This document shows positions 7,608 to 16,136 of a DNA stretch of 48,854 nucleotides, piece by piece. Within the stretch, counting starts at the first letter, position 1; every line of letters begins with the position of its first letter. The notes below the pieces were generated by a model. That model did no database searches and was not told where the DNA came from. It worked only from the letters and a program-made list of their open reading frames with translations. The position numbers and the translations under genes were made by a program. The stretch comes from Actinomycetes bacterium (lineage in GTDB: Bacteria; Actinomycetota; Acidimicrobiia; Acidimicrobiales; RAAP-2). The stretch lies in assembly GCA_021785695.1 (NCBI GenBank), contig JAJYEQ010000012.1:1-48854 (forward strand). Direction: 5' to 3'.

Positions 7608-9095
7608 ATGGCACTCCCCAAGGTCGTCGGCATCGAGACCGAGTTCGGCATCCGCGGGGGACCCGACGGCGACCCGGTCACGTCTTCGACGCTGGTGGTC
7701 ACCGCCTACGCCCGGCGCATGGCGGCGCCCATCGCCTGGGACTTCGACGACGAGAGCCCCGGACGCGACGCCCGCGACCTGGTGGCCGGGCCCTCCTACG
7801 CGCCAGTGATCGAGACGCACCTGGCGAACGCCGTCTTGCCCAATGGGGCGCGCTTCTACGTCGACCACGCCCACCCGGAGTACTCCTCGCCCGAGTGCCG
7901 CACACCCCTCCAGGCCGTTCTCTACGACCAGGCCGGCGAGAACGTCCTGCGCCGCGCGATGCTCGAGGCCAACGCCGAGCTGGCTCCGGCCCAGCACATC
8001 GGCATCTACAAGAACAACTCGGACGGCAAGGGCAACTCCTACGGGTGCCACGAGAACTACCTGGTGCGCCGGGACGTCGCCTTCCGCGACCTGGTCGCGG
8101 CCATGGTGCCCCACTTCGTGTCCCGCCAGGTGGTCGTGGGCGCCGGCAAGGTGGGCGCCGAGCTCGAGTACACCCGCGCGGCGCAGCCCGCCTTCCAGCT
8201 CAGCCAGCGCGCCGAGTTCTTCGAGGAGGTCGTGGGCCTCGAGACGACCCTGCGCCGCCCGATCATCAACACCCGCGACGAGCCCCACGGCGACCCCTCC
8301 CGCTTCCGGCGCCTGCACGTGATCATCGGCGACGCCAACCTGAGCCCGGTGGCCAGCGCGGTCAAGCTCGGCGCGACCGCGCTGCTGCTGGCCGCCCTCG
8401 AGGATGAGGGCCTCGCCGCCTTCCCACCACCGCCGCGCGACCCCGTGGCCGCCCTGCGATCCGTGGCCCTGGATCCCACCATGGCCACGACCATCGAGCT
8501 GGAGTCCGGCGTGATGTGGACCGCCTGGGACGTCCAGGACTGCCTGTGGCACCTGGCCAGCGACTACGCCGCGCGCACCGGGGCAGAGGCCGTGGCCGAG
8601 CCTGACGAGGTCGCCTACCTCCTGGGGCAGTGGCGCGAGATGCTCGACGGCGTGCGCGACGACCCCGACGCGGTGGCCGACCGCGTCGACTGGGTAGCCA
8701 AACGCCGGATCGTGGACGGCTACCGCGCCCGCTACGACCTGGCGCCCACCGACGCCCGGCTCCAGGCCATCGACCTGCAGTACCACGACCTGGACCCCGC
8801 CCGCTCGCTGGCCGCCCGGGTGGGCCTGCGCGCCCTCCACGAGACCGCGGACATCGCCCGCGCGGTCACGTCGCCACCCGCCTCGACGCGCGCCTTCTTC
8901 CGCGGGCAGTGCGTGGCGCGCTACCCCGACGACGTGGTGGCGGCCAACTGGGACTCGGTCGTCTTCGACCTGGGCACGGGCCCCCTCCACAAGGTGCCCA
9001 CGGCCGACCCGCTGCGGGGCACCGCCGCGCTGACGGCGGACCTGTTCGCGCACGCCCCCCACGCGCGCGACCTCTTGGCGGCGCTGGAAGGGTAG
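7608..9095 (+). CDS. dop: Pup deamidase / depupylase Dop
   Basis: 495 residues of the glutamine-synthetase-like Pup ligase/deamidase family. It converts the C-terminal Gln of Pup to Glu and also removes Pup from substrates. VGIETEFGI holds the metal-binding Glu. The segment that follows (TSSTLVVTAYA to WDFDDESPGRDARD) is the Dop-specific loop absent from PafA, so this copy is Dop. Asp86 in FYVDHAHPEYS is the equivalent of the catalytic aspartate. It is placed directly after arc and before pup, the standard order. Deamidase activity is needed here because the adjacent Pup ends in Gln. Confidence 0.96.
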   Translation: MALPKVVGIETEFGIRGGPDGDPVTSSTLVVTAYARRMAAPIAWDFDDESPGRDARDLVAGPSYAPVIETHLANAVLPNGARFYVDHAHPEYSSPECRTPLQAVLYDQAGENVLRRAMLEANAELAPAQHIGIYKNNSDGKGNSYGCHENYLVRRDVAFRDLVAAMVPHFVSRQVVVGAGKVGAELEYTRAAQPAFQLSQRAEFFEEVVGLETTLRRPIINTRDEPHGDPSRFRRLHVIIGDANLSPVASAVKLGATALLLAALEDEGLAAFPPPPRDPVAALRSVALDPTMATTIELESGVMWTAWDVQDCLWHLASDYAARTGAEAVAEPDEVAYLLGQWREMLDGVRDDPDAVADRVDWVAKRRIVDGYRARYDLAPTDARLQAIDLQYHDLDPARSLAARVGLRALHETADIARAVTSPPASTRAFFRGQCVARYPDDVVAANWDSVVFDLGTGPLHKVPTADPLRGTAALTADLFAHAPHARDLLAALEG

Positions 9096-9105
9096 AACAG
9101 AGGGT

Positions 9106-9300
9106 ATGAGTGAGCAGGAACGGATCCAACGACCGAAGGCCACGCGCGATCGCGACGACGTCGTCGACGTGCGCACCGAGGCGAGCCGGGGCGACCAACT
9201 GAAGGCCGACCTCGACGACCTCTTGGACGAGATCGACGACGTCCTCGAGGAGAACGCCGAGGAGTTCGTGCGCAACTACATCCAGAAGGGGGGGCAGTGA
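9106..9300 (+). CDS. pup: Prokaryotic ubiquitin-like protein Pup
   Basis: 64 residues, disordered and acidic, with the helical ARC-binding region DQLKADLDDLLDEIDDVLEENAEEFVRNYIQ in the second half and the C-terminal GGQ. The terminal Gln means the protein must be deamidated by Dop before PafA links it to lysines. An AGAGGG-like Shine-Dalgarno sequence lies just before the ATG, partly inside the 10-base gap after dop. prcB follows after one base. Confidence 0.98.
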   Translation: MSEQERIQRPKATRDRDDVVDVRTEASRGDQLKADLDDLLDEIDDVLEENAEEFVRNYIQKGGQ

Positions 9301-9301
9301 G

Positions 9302-10093
9302 GTGGGACTGCCCCTCTTCTCCGCGGCCGAGGATCCCGGCCCGAACTTCGTGCGCTTCGCCGAGGTGAGCGGCCTGCTCACCACGCCGGAGCAGGCCATC
9401 GACGCCCCGCACGCGACCACGGTCGTGGCCCTGCGCTACGGCGACGGCGTCGTGATGGTGGGCGACCGCCAGGCCACCGCGGGCTACATCGCCAGCCGCG
9501 ACGTGCGCAAGATCGAGGCCGCCGACGCCTACACGGCGATCGCCATCTCGGGCAGCGCGGCGCGCGGCATGGAGTTCATCCGCCTGGCCCAGCTCTCCTT
9601 CGAGCACTACCAGAAGATGACCGACGCCGACCTGACCCTGGAGGGCAAGGCCAACTACCTCTCGCCGATCGTCCAGCGCAACAATCTGTCCAGTCCCCTG
9701 GTCGTGGTGCCCCTCCTGGCGGGGTGGGACCCCACGCGTCGCGAGGGCCGGATCTTCGAGTACGACGGGGCCGGCGGCTGCTACGAGCGTCGGGACTTCG
9801 CGACCATCGGGTCGGGCACCCCCTTCGCCGAAAGCGCCCTGCGCCTCGGCTTTCGCACCGAACTGACGCGTGAAGAGGCCCTGGACCTGGCCGCGCTGGC
9901 CATCTACGAGGCGGGGGACAACGACCCGAGCACCGGCGGACCCGACTTCGTGCGCGGCATCTTCCCGATGGTGGTGACCATCGACGCCGCCGGGTTCGCC
10001 GAGCTGCCCACCGACGACGTGCGGGCCCGCTACGAGGCCATCAACGAGCGCCGTACGCAGGCCCAAGGGATTGCCGGGGGAACGCTGCGATGA
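9302..10093 (+). CDS. prcB: 20S proteasome beta subunit
   Basis: 263 residues, GTG start. It supplies the proteolytic sites of the 20S core. The propeptide should be cleaved between Ala38 and Thr39 (DAPHA / TTVVALRYGDG), leaving the N-terminal catalytic threonine. VGDRQATAG gives Asp17 of the mature chain. Two small differences from mycobacterial PrcB: residue -1 is Ala rather than Gly, and one residue is missing between GDR and DVRK, so the active-site lysine is at mature position 32 instead of 33. The stop overlaps prcA (ATGA). Confidence 0.96.
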   Translation: MGLPLFSAAEDPGPNFVRFAEVSGLLTTPEQAIDAPHATTVVALRYGDGVVMVGDRQATAGYIASRDVRKIEAADAYTAIAISGSAARGMEFIRLAQLSFEHYQKMTDADLTLEGKANYLSPIVQRNNLSSPLVVVPLLAGWDPTRREGRIFEYDGAGGCYERRDFATIGSGTPFAESALRLGFRTELTREEALDLAALAIYEAGDNDPSTGGPDFVRGIFPMVVTIDAAGFAELPTDDVRARYEAINERRTQAQGIAGGTLR

Positions 10094-10770
10094 GTAACTA
10101 CTTCTACGTCTCGCCCGAGCAGCTGATCAAGGACCGGGCCGAGTTCGCCCAGAAGGGCATCGCCCGCGGACGCGCAATCGTGGCGACCATCTACGACGTG
10201 GGCATCGTGCTGGTCGCCGAGAACCAGTCGGCCTCCTTGAACAAGATCTCCGAGATCTACGACCGCATCGCCTTCGCCGGGGTGGGCAAGTACAACGAGT
10301 TCGATCGGCTCCGCGAAGCCGGAATCCGCTGGGCCGACAGCACCGGCTTCACGTACTCGCGCGAGGACGTCGACGTGCGGGCCCTGGCGAACTACTACGC
10401 CCAGCATCTGGGAGACATGTTCACCGAGGGGCCCAAGCCTCTGGAGGTCGAGATCCTCGTCGCCCAGCTGGGCGGGAGCGTGCGGCCGACCAAGCTCTAC
10501 CGCGTCGCCTACGAGGGCACCATCGCCGACGAGCCCCACTTCGCGGTGGTGGGCGGCGACGCGGACGCCATTCGCGCCCACCTGGCCGAGTCCGAGCAGG
10601 AGGTCCACGACCTGGCGACCACCCTGCGCAACGCCGTGGCTGCGCTGGCCGGGCCCGATCGCGAGATTTCCGTGCCCGACCTGGAGGTGGCGGTCCTCGA
10701 GGACCGTGGCGGCCGCCGGACGTTCCTGCGTCTCACCGACGAGCAGGTCGCCGAGCTGCTGGGGCCCTAG
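10090..10770 (+). CDS. prcA: 20S proteasome alpha subunit
   Basis: 226 residues. It forms the outer rings that gate the core and dock ARC. The N-terminal [19 protein letters not shown], the [10 protein letters not shown] helix and [22 protein letters not shown] are characteristic of actinobacterial alpha subunits. The N-terminal segment is the gate. The C-terminus is short and lacks the long tail of mycobacterial PrcA. Translation is coupled to prcB by a 4-base overlap, as expected for a fixed ratio of subunits. Confidence 0.96.
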   Translation: MSNYFYVSPEQLIKDRAEFAQKGIARGRAIVATIYDVGIVLVAENQSASLNKISEIYDRIAFAGVGKYNEFDRLREAGIRWADSTGFTYSREDVDVRALANYYAQHLGDMFTEGPKPLEVEILVAQLGGSVRPTKLYRVAYEGTIADEPHFAVVGGDADAIRAHLAESEQEVHDLATTLRNAVAALAGPDREISVPDLEVAVLEDRGGRRTFLRLTDEQVAELLGP

Positions 10771-10772
10771 TC

Positions 10773-12158
10773 GTGCTACGGCGGATCTTCGGCATCGAGA
10801 CCGAGTACGGCGTGACCTTCGCCTGGCAGGGTCAGCGCCGACTGAGTCCCGACGAGGTCTCCCGCTTCCTGTTCCGCAAGGTCGTCGCCTGGGGCCGGTC
10901 CTCCAACGTCTTCTTGGAGAACGGCGGGAGGCTCTACCTGGACGTGGGCAGCCATCCCGAGTACGCGACAGCCGAGTGCGACAGCCTCGAGGACCTGGTG
11001 GCCCAGGACAAGGCCGGCGAGTCCATCTTGCGCGAGCTGGTCGACTACGCCGAGCGCGAGCTGGCCAACGACGGCGCCCGGGGATCGGTCTACCTGTTCA
11101 AGAACAACACCGACTCGGCGGGCAACTCGTACGGCTGCCACGAGAACTACGCCATCGAGCGCATCGACGACCTCAGCCGCCTGGAGCAGGTCTTCATCCC
11201 GTTCCTGGTCACCCGCCAGATCTTTGCGGGTGCCGGCAAGGTGGTCACGGCCCCGCGCGGCGCCGCCTTCGCCATGAGCCAGCGCGCCGAGCACATCTGG
11301 GAGTCGATCTCGTCGGCCACCACGCGCAGCCGGCCCATCATCAACACCCGCGACGAGCCCCACGCCGACCCCGAGCGCTACCGCCGCCTCCACGTGATCG
11401 TGGGCGACTCCAACATGAGCGAGTTCGCCACCATGCTCAAGGTCGGCACCGCGGCCGTCGTCTTGGCGATGATCGAGGACAAGACCACCGTCTTGCGCGA
11501 CTACAACCTCGTCTCGCCGATCAACGCCCTGCGCGAGGTCTCCTACGACCTGTGGGGCAAGGACACCCTCAAGCTGGCCTCGGGCCGCGACATGACGGCC
11601 CTGGAGATCCAAGAGGACCTGTGCGAGCGCGCCGAGCGCTTCGTCGAGTCGCGCGAGACGCCCCCGGACTTCCCGCTCGTGGTGCGCGCCTGGCGCGACG
11701 TTCTCGAGGACTACCGGGCCGAGCCCATGCGCCTGGCCGATCGCGTCGACTGGGTGGCCAAGTACCAGATGATCGATCGGGCCATGGAGCGTGACGGGCT
11801 GGCTCTCGACAGCCCGCGCGTGGCCCTGATCGATCTCCTCTACCACGACACCAACCTCGAACGCAGCCTCTTCTACGGGCGCCAGCGGCTCGGACACACC
11901 CACCGCGTGGTCGACGACGCCCGCGTCGTGGAGGCGGCCTCCCAGGCCCCGACGACCACGCGAGCCCGCATGCGGGGCGAGTTCATCCGGGTCGCCAAGC
12001 AGTACCGGCGCGACTACACCGTCGACTGGGTCCACCTCAAGCTCAACGACGAGCTCCAGCGCACCGTCTTGCTGAAGGACCCCTTCCAGGCCCACGATGA
12101 GCGCTTCGAGCGCCTGCTCACCTCGCTGGAGCGCCGCAGCGGTCACCCCCCGAGTTGA
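10773..12158 (+). CDS. pafA: Pup-protein ligase PafA
   Basis: 461 residues, GTG start two bases after prcA. It uses ATP to phosphorylate the Pup C-terminal glutamate and joins it to substrate lysines. [11 protein letters not shown] carries the metal-binding Glu; Asp57 in [18 protein letters not shown] matches the catalytic base. [28 protein letters not shown] is the conserved ATP/Mg region shared with Dop. The Dop-specific loop is absent, which identifies this copy as the ligase. In mycobacteria pafB and pafC follow pafA; here the next gene is signal peptidase I. Confidence 0.97.
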   Translation: MLRRIFGIETEYGVTFAWQGQRRLSPDEVSRFLFRKVVAWGRSSNVFLENGGRLYLDVGSHPEYATAECDSLEDLVAQDKAGESILRELVDYAERELANDGARGSVYLFKNNTDSAGNSYGCHENYAIERIDDLSRLEQVFIPFLVTRQIFAGAGKVVTAPRGAAFAMSQRAEHIWESISSATTRSRPIINTRDEPHADPERYRRLHVIVGDSNMSEFATMLKVGTAAVVLAMIEDKTTVLRDYNLVSPINALREVSYDLWGKDTLKLASGRDMTALEIQEDLCERAERFVESRETPPDFPLVVRAWRDVLEDYRAEPMRLADRVDWVAKYQMIDRAMERDGLALDSPRVALIDLLYHDTNLERSLFYGRQRLGHTHRVVDDARVVEAASQAPTTTRARMRGEFIRVAKQYRRDYTVDWVHLKLNDELQRTVLLKDPFQAHDERFERLLTSLERRSGHPPS

Positions 12159-12177
12159 TCAGGGGCGGGCGGACCGT

Positions 12178-12183
12178 TAGCCT
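12178..12183 (+). promoter_or_regulatory. -10 element (TAGCCT) upstream of the lepB region
   Basis: TAGCCT is followed by 6 bases and a GTG at 12190 that opens a 9-codon ORF, not lepB itself. The geometry matches the other leaderless-type sites. Confidence 0.45.
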
Positions 12184-12189
12184 GGACGG

Positions 12190-12219
12190 GTGCTGGTGAC
12201 CCCGAAGAGCCCGTCGTGA
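12190..12219 (+). CDS. Putative 9-residue upstream ORF overlapping the lepB start
   Basis: GTG CTG GTG ACC and five more codons encode MLVTPKSPS, and the TGA at 12217-12219 overlaps the lepB GTG (GTGA). The GTG stands exactly 6 bases after a TAGCCT hexamer, where a leaderless transcript would start. If real, ribosomes would load on this mini-ORF and restart at lepB, which has no strong Shine-Dalgarno sequence. It is too short to support by homology. Confidence 0.4.
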   Translation: MLVTPKSPS

Positions 12220-12836
12220 GCGCGCCGGGCGAGGGGGAAGAGGTCGGGTCCGCCGACCAGGCGACCGACACGACCGAGGCACCAACCCCTGCCGCACCGG
12301 CGTGGCGCCCGCCACGCGCCCTGATCGAGTGGCTCGTCATCTTGGTGGTGGCCGTGACCGCCTCCCTGGTGCTGCGCGCCTACGTCGTCCAGACCTTCTC
12401 GATCCCCTCGGGATCGATGGAGCCCACGTTGATGCCGGGCGACCGCATCCTGGTCTCCAAGCTCAGCGTGCGCTTCGGGACCATCCACCGCGGCGACATC
12501 GTGGTGTTCCGCGCCCCGCCAGCCGAGCACGGGCGCTGTTCGGGCGAGACCGCCGACCTGGTCAAGCGCGTGATCGGCCTGCCCGGCGACCACCTGACCA
12601 GTCGCGGCAACACGATCTACGTCAACGGGGCACCCCTCAAGGAGACCTGGACCCACACCGAGCCGCTCGGTCCGGCCATCGGCAACGTCACCGTGCCGCC
12701 CAACTCCTACTTCATGATGGGCGACAACCACGCCGACTCCTGCGACAGCCGGACCTGGGGCTTCGTGCCCCGCTCCGACCTGATCGGCAAGGCCTTCTTC
12801 CGCATCTGGCCGCCCTCGCGCATCGGCTTCCTCTAG
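12216..12836 (+). CDS. lepB: Signal peptidase I
   Basis: 206 residues. It removes signal peptides from Sec and Tat substrates at the outer face of the membrane. A cytoplasmic acidic/proline-rich N-terminus (1-34) precedes one TM helix (about 37-56). Ser67 in IPSGSMEPTL is the nucleophile and Lys117 in DLVKRVIGLPGD the general base. GDNHADSCDSRTWGFVP is the conserved box E. The GTG start overlaps the upstream mini-ORF. It sits between pafA and tatA, so it is grouped with protein-export genes. Confidence 0.94.
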   Translation: MSAPGEGEEVGSADQATDTTEAPTPAAPAWRPPRALIEWLVILVVAVTASLVLRAYVVQTFSIPSGSMEPTLMPGDRILVSKLSVRFGTIHRGDIVVFRAPPAEHGRCSGETADLVKRVIGLPGDHLTSRGNTIYVNGAPLKETWTHTEPLGPAIGNVTVPPNSYFMMGDNHADSCDSRTWGFVPRSDLIGKAFFRIWPPSRIGFL

Positions 12837-12851
12837 TCGCGAGCGCCCTCG

Positions 12852-12857
12852 TACACT
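12852..12857 (+). promoter_or_regulatory. -10 element (TACACT) of tatA, leaderless type
   Basis: TACACT, then 7 bases ending in a G-run, then ATG 12865. The G-run could act as a weak Shine-Dalgarno sequence only if the transcript starts further upstream. Confidence 0.45.
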
Positions 12858-12864
12858 TGGGGGG

Positions 12865-13266
12865 ATGTTCGATCTCAGCCCGATCAAGATCCTGGTGATC
12901 GTGGCCGTGGCCCTGGTCCTGCTCGGACCCGACAAGCTGCCCGAGGTGGCCCGCAAGCTGGGCTCGAGCTGGCGGGCGCTGCGCCAGCTCCAGCAGCGCG
13001 TCGAGCGTGAGGTGCGCGAGGTGATCCCGGATCTGCCCACCACGGGGGACCTGGCGCGCATGGCCCGCAATCCCGTCTCGCTGCTCAACGAGCTGGCCCA
13101 CCGGGCCGATCCGGGCGAGGAGGCCCCCGAGGGGGAGTCCGCGGGCGCCAGCACCGCCGTCGACACGGCGGCCCACGACCTGGGCGCCCACGGCGGCCTG
13201 ATCGAGCCGCCCCGGCCGTCCGCAACCACGCCGGTGCCCGACGGCCCCGATCCGGCACTGAACTGA
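12865..13266 (+). CDS. tatA: Twin-arginine translocase subunit TatA/TatB
   Basis: 133 residues. One N-terminal TM helix (PIKILVIVAVALVLLGPDKLP, about residues 6-26), the hinge GPDKLPEVARKLG, an amphipathic helix (27-52) and a long Pro/Ala/acidic tail. The Pro after the hinge Asp-Lys-Leu and the length lean towards TatB; the family cannot be split with certainty from sequence. It lies 4 bases before tatC, so together they supply at least two parts of the Tat translocase for folded proteins. A second TatA is not in the window. Confidence 0.88.
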   Translation: MFDLSPIKILVIVAVALVLLGPDKLPEVARKLGSSWRALRQLQQRVEREVREVIPDLPTTGDLARMARNPVSLLNELAHRADPGEEAPEGESAGASTAVDTAAHDLGAHGGLIEPPRPSATTPVPDGPDPALN

Positions 13267-13270
13267 CCAC

Positions 13271-13999
13271 GTGGGACGCTTCCGCAACGCCGCGACCGGC
13301 ATGACGCTGGCCCAGCACCTGGCCGAGGCGCGCCACCGCATGCTGGTGGCCATGACCGCCGTCGTGGTGATGGGCGTGGCCGCCTTCATCTTGTACAGCC
13401 CGATCCTGCGCGTGCTCCAGGAGCCCTACTGCCGCGCCACGCCCCACAACTGCAAGTTCCTGGCCACCAGCCCGCTCGACGGGCTGTCACTGCGCGTCAA
13501 GATCGCCCTCTTCGGCGGCCTGCTGTTCGCCTCGCCCATCGTCTTCTGGCAAGTCTGGCGCTTCGTCACCCCGGGCCTGCGCGCCGCCGAGCGCCGCTAC
13601 GCGGTGCCCTTCGTGGCCTGCTCCTTCGCGTTCTTCGGCGCCGGGGTACTGGTCGCCTACTTCAGCTTCGGCCACGCGATCTCCTTCCTCCAGTCCATCG
13701 GTGGCCACACGCTCGTCCCGTACTACAACCCCAACCAGTACCTGGGGCTGTTCATCTTGATGATGGCCATCTTCGGGCTGGCCTTCGAGTTCCCCGTGGT
13801 GCTGGTGGCCCTCGAGCTGGCCCGGATCGTACGTCCCGCCCAGCTGCTCCACGCCTGGCGCTACGCCGTGATCGCCATCACCGTCGCGGCCGCGGTCTTC
13901 ACCCCGAGCGGGGATCCCCTCTCGATGATGGCGCTCGCCGTCCCGCTCACCGCCTTCTACTTCCTGGCCATCGCCGTGGGCAAGCTCCTGCGCCGGTGA
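13271..13999 (+). CDS. tatC: Twin-arginine translocase subunit TatC
   Basis: 242 residues with six TM helices, the receptor for RR signal peptides. The N-terminal MTLAQHLAEARHRM is the TatC signature, and VWRFVTPGLRAAERRYA and FGLAFEFPVVL (with the membrane-embedded Glu) are conserved. PSGDPLSMMALAVPL leads the last helices. GTG 13271 was chosen because it is the first in-frame start after tatA and leaves the conserved helix intact. The stop overlaps the GTG of the helicase gene (GTGA). Confidence 0.95.
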   Translation: MGRFRNAATGMTLAQHLAEARHRMLVAMTAVVVMGVAAFILYSPILRVLQEPYCRATPHNCKFLATSPLDGLSLRVKIALFGGLLFASPIVFWQVWRFVTPGLRAAERRYAVPFVACSFAFFGAGVLVAYFSFGHAISFLQSIGGHTLVPYYNPNQYLGLFILMMAIFGLAFEFPVVLVALELARIVRPAQLLHAWRYAVIAITVAAAVFTPSGDPLSMMALAVPLTAFYFLAIAVGKLLRR

Positions 14000-16125
14000 G
14001 CCCCGACCCCCGGTCCGCCTTCGTCGAGAGCCTCGGCTTCGGTCTCGATGGGTTCCAGAGCGCGGCCCTCGACGCGATCGACGAGGGGCGCAACGTCCTG
14101 GTCAGCGCCCCGACGGGCTCGGGCAAGACGGTCGTGGCGACCTACGCGGTCACCCGCGCGCTGGCCGCGTCGCGCCGCGCCTTCTACACCACGCCGCTGA
14201 AGGCTCTGTCGAACCAGAAGTATCACGAGTACGCCACGCGCTTCGGTGCCGACCGCGTCGGCCTGCTCACCGGTGACGTGTCGATCAACCACGGCGCGCC
14301 GGTCGTCATCATGACGACCGAGGTCCTGCGCAACATGCTGCTCACCGACGCCTCCCAGCTCCACGACGTCGAGCTCGTCGTCCTCGACGAGGTGCACTTC
14401 CTCCAGGACCCCTACCGCGGTGGCGTCTGGGAGGAGGTCCTGATCCTGACCCCGCCACCGGTGCGCTTCGTGGCCCTGTCGGCCACCATCGGCAACGTCG
14501 CGCTCCTGGGGGAGTGGCTGACCGAGGTCCGCGGACCCACGGCCATCGTGGAGGAGACCCGCCGCCCCATCGTGCTGCACCACCACGTGGCCTACGTGCC
14601 GCGCTCGACCAACGCCGTGGCCCTCGACGAGCTGCTCGACGGGCCGCGCCTGGCCCCGGCGGCCCGCCGCGTCGACGCCCTGGCGGCCTCGGCCCGCAAG
14701 TTCCGCCGGGGGAGTGGGTGGCACGGGCCCAGCCGGGCCACCCCGCCCGCCCCGGTGCGCGCTCCCCGGCGCGGCGAGGTGGTCGAGGTCCTCGCTGACG
14801 CCGATCTGCTGCCCGCGATCGTCTTCGTGTTCTCGCGCGCGGGCTGCGATCACGCGGTGTCCGAACTGGTGCGCGAGGGGACCACGCTCACCACCTCGGC
14901 CCAGGCCCGCGAGGTCGAGCTCATCAGCGATCTGCGCCTGACGGGATTCTCCCCCGACGAGCTGCGCGCCCTCGACTACGGCCCCTTCCTCGAGGCCCTG
15001 CGCCGCGGGGTGGCCGCGCACCACGCGGGTATGGTTCCCGCCTTTCGCGAGATCGTCGAGACCTGCTTCGAGCGCGCCCTGCTCGGCGTGGTCTTCGCCA
15101 CCGAGACCCTGGCCCTCGGCGTCAACCTGCCGGCCCGCACAGTGGTGATCGAGCGCTTCACCAAGCACACCGATGCGGGACGGCGCATGCTGAGCGCCGC
15201 CGACTTCACCCAGCTCACCGGGCGGGCCGGGCGACGGGGCCTCGACGACGAGGGGCACGCCGTCGTCGAGTTCGCGCCGCCCACGACCTTCCACGACGTG
15301 GGTCGCATCGCCCTGTCCCCACCCGGCGACCTTCACTCCTCCTTTCGTCCCACCTACAACTTCACGGCCAACCTGGTTGGCCACGTCGACCAGGCGACCG
15401 CCCTGGAGATCGTGCACCGCTCCTTTGCCCAGTTCGAGGCCCGCCGCACCCCAGCGCGCTCGCGCCGCTCGCTGAGCGAGCTGCTGGGCGCCCGCCTGGC
15501 CGTCCTCTCCGAGCTGCACTACACCAGTGGCTGGGCCCTGACGCCGGCGGGCCAGCTGCTGCGCGCCCTCTACCACGAGAACGACCTGCTGGTGGCCGAG
15601 GCCCTCGGCGCGGGCATCTTCGACGGGCTCGAGCCGGCCCTCCTGGCCGGCCTGGCCTCGGCCCTCGTCTACCAGGCCCGCCCCCACCGCGCCGGGCGCG
15701 CCGGCGCGCCCCCGAGCCCACCCCGGCGCCGGGGACCCGACCGCATCGGCGGGGAGCGCCGGGCCCTCCTCCAGGAGCGCCTGGCCACCCTGGGGTCCCT
15801 GGCGGCCCGCGTCCACGCCGCCGAGCAGCGCCACCTCCTGCCGACCTCCTCGACGCCCGACGGGGCCTTCGCCGCGCCCCTGATCGCCTGGGCCCGGGGC
15901 GCACCCCTGGGCACGGCCCTCGATCTGGCCGACGCGATGGTCGGGCCCACCTCGCCGGGCGACTTCGTGCGCACCTCCAAGCAGGTCGCCGACCTGTGCG
16001 ACCAGATCGCCCGCGTCGCCCCCGGCCCTCTCGCCCAGGCGGCGCTCAGCGCCAGCGCCGCCATCGTGCGCAGCGTCGTGGCCTCCACCGCAGGCGTCCA
16101 CCCCCGCGGCGACGAGGAGCCCTAA
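13996..16125 (+). CDS. helY: Ski2-like DExH helicase, HelY family, short form
   Basis: 709 residues. Superfamily 2 helicase with Walker A SAPTGSGKT (37-45), TTPLKALSNQK (motif Ia), LDEVH (motif II), SATIGN (motif III), FVFSRAGCDHA (motif IV), HHAGM, ATETLALGVNLPA and QLTGRAGRRGLD (motif VI). The order tatC-helY is the same as in mycobacteria, where HelY is about 900 residues. Here the part after the helicase core is much shorter and I do not see a clear DSHCT domain, so the C-terminal arm is reduced. RNA unwinding or decay is the likely role by family. Confidence 0.88.
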   Translation: MSPDPRSAFVESLGFGLDGFQSAALDAIDEGRNVLVSAPTGSGKTVVATYAVTRALAASRRAFYTTPLKALSNQKYHEYATRFGADRVGLLTGDVSINHGAPVVIMTTEVLRNMLLTDASQLHDVELVVLDEVHFLQDPYRGGVWEEVLILTPPPVRFVALSATIGNVALLGEWLTEVRGPTAIVEETRRPIVLHHHVAYVPRSTNAVALDELLDGPRLAPAARRVDALAASARKFRRGSGWHGPSRATPPAPVRAPRRGEVVEVLADADLLPAIVFVFSRAGCDHAVSELVREGTTLTTSAQAREVELISDLRLTGFSPDELRALDYGPFLEALRRGVAAHHAGMVPAFREIVETCFERALLGVVFATETLALGVNLPARTVVIERFTKHTDAGRRMLSAADFTQLTGRAGRRGLDDEGHAVVEFAPPTTFHDVGRIALSPPGDLHSSFRPTYNFTANLVGHVDQATALEIVHRSFAQFEARRTPARSRRSLSELLGARLAVLSELHYTSGWALTPAGQLLRALYHENDLLVAEALGAGIFDGLEPALLAGLASALVYQARPHRAGRAGAPPSPPRRRGPDRIGGERRALLQERLATLGSLAARVHAAEQRHLLPTSSTPDGAFAAPLIAWARGAPLGTALDLADAMVGPTSPGDFVRTSKQVADLCDQIARVAPGPLAQAALSASAAIVRSVVASTAGVHPRGDEEP

Positions 16126-16128
16126 CCT
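16123..16128 (+). promoter_or_regulatory. Candidate -10 element (TAACCT) before the ThyX-like gene
   Basis: TAACCT begins with the TAA stop codon of the helicase gene and lies 8 bases before ATG 16137. Spacing is at the long end of the leaderless pattern. Confidence 0.35.
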
Positions 16129-16136
16129 CGTCCCCG

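Noticed and set aside
7056..9275. A 739-codon open frame on the minus strand opposite arc and dop
   Set aside because: Shadow of two proteasome genes; Val/Gly/His-rich text without any motif.
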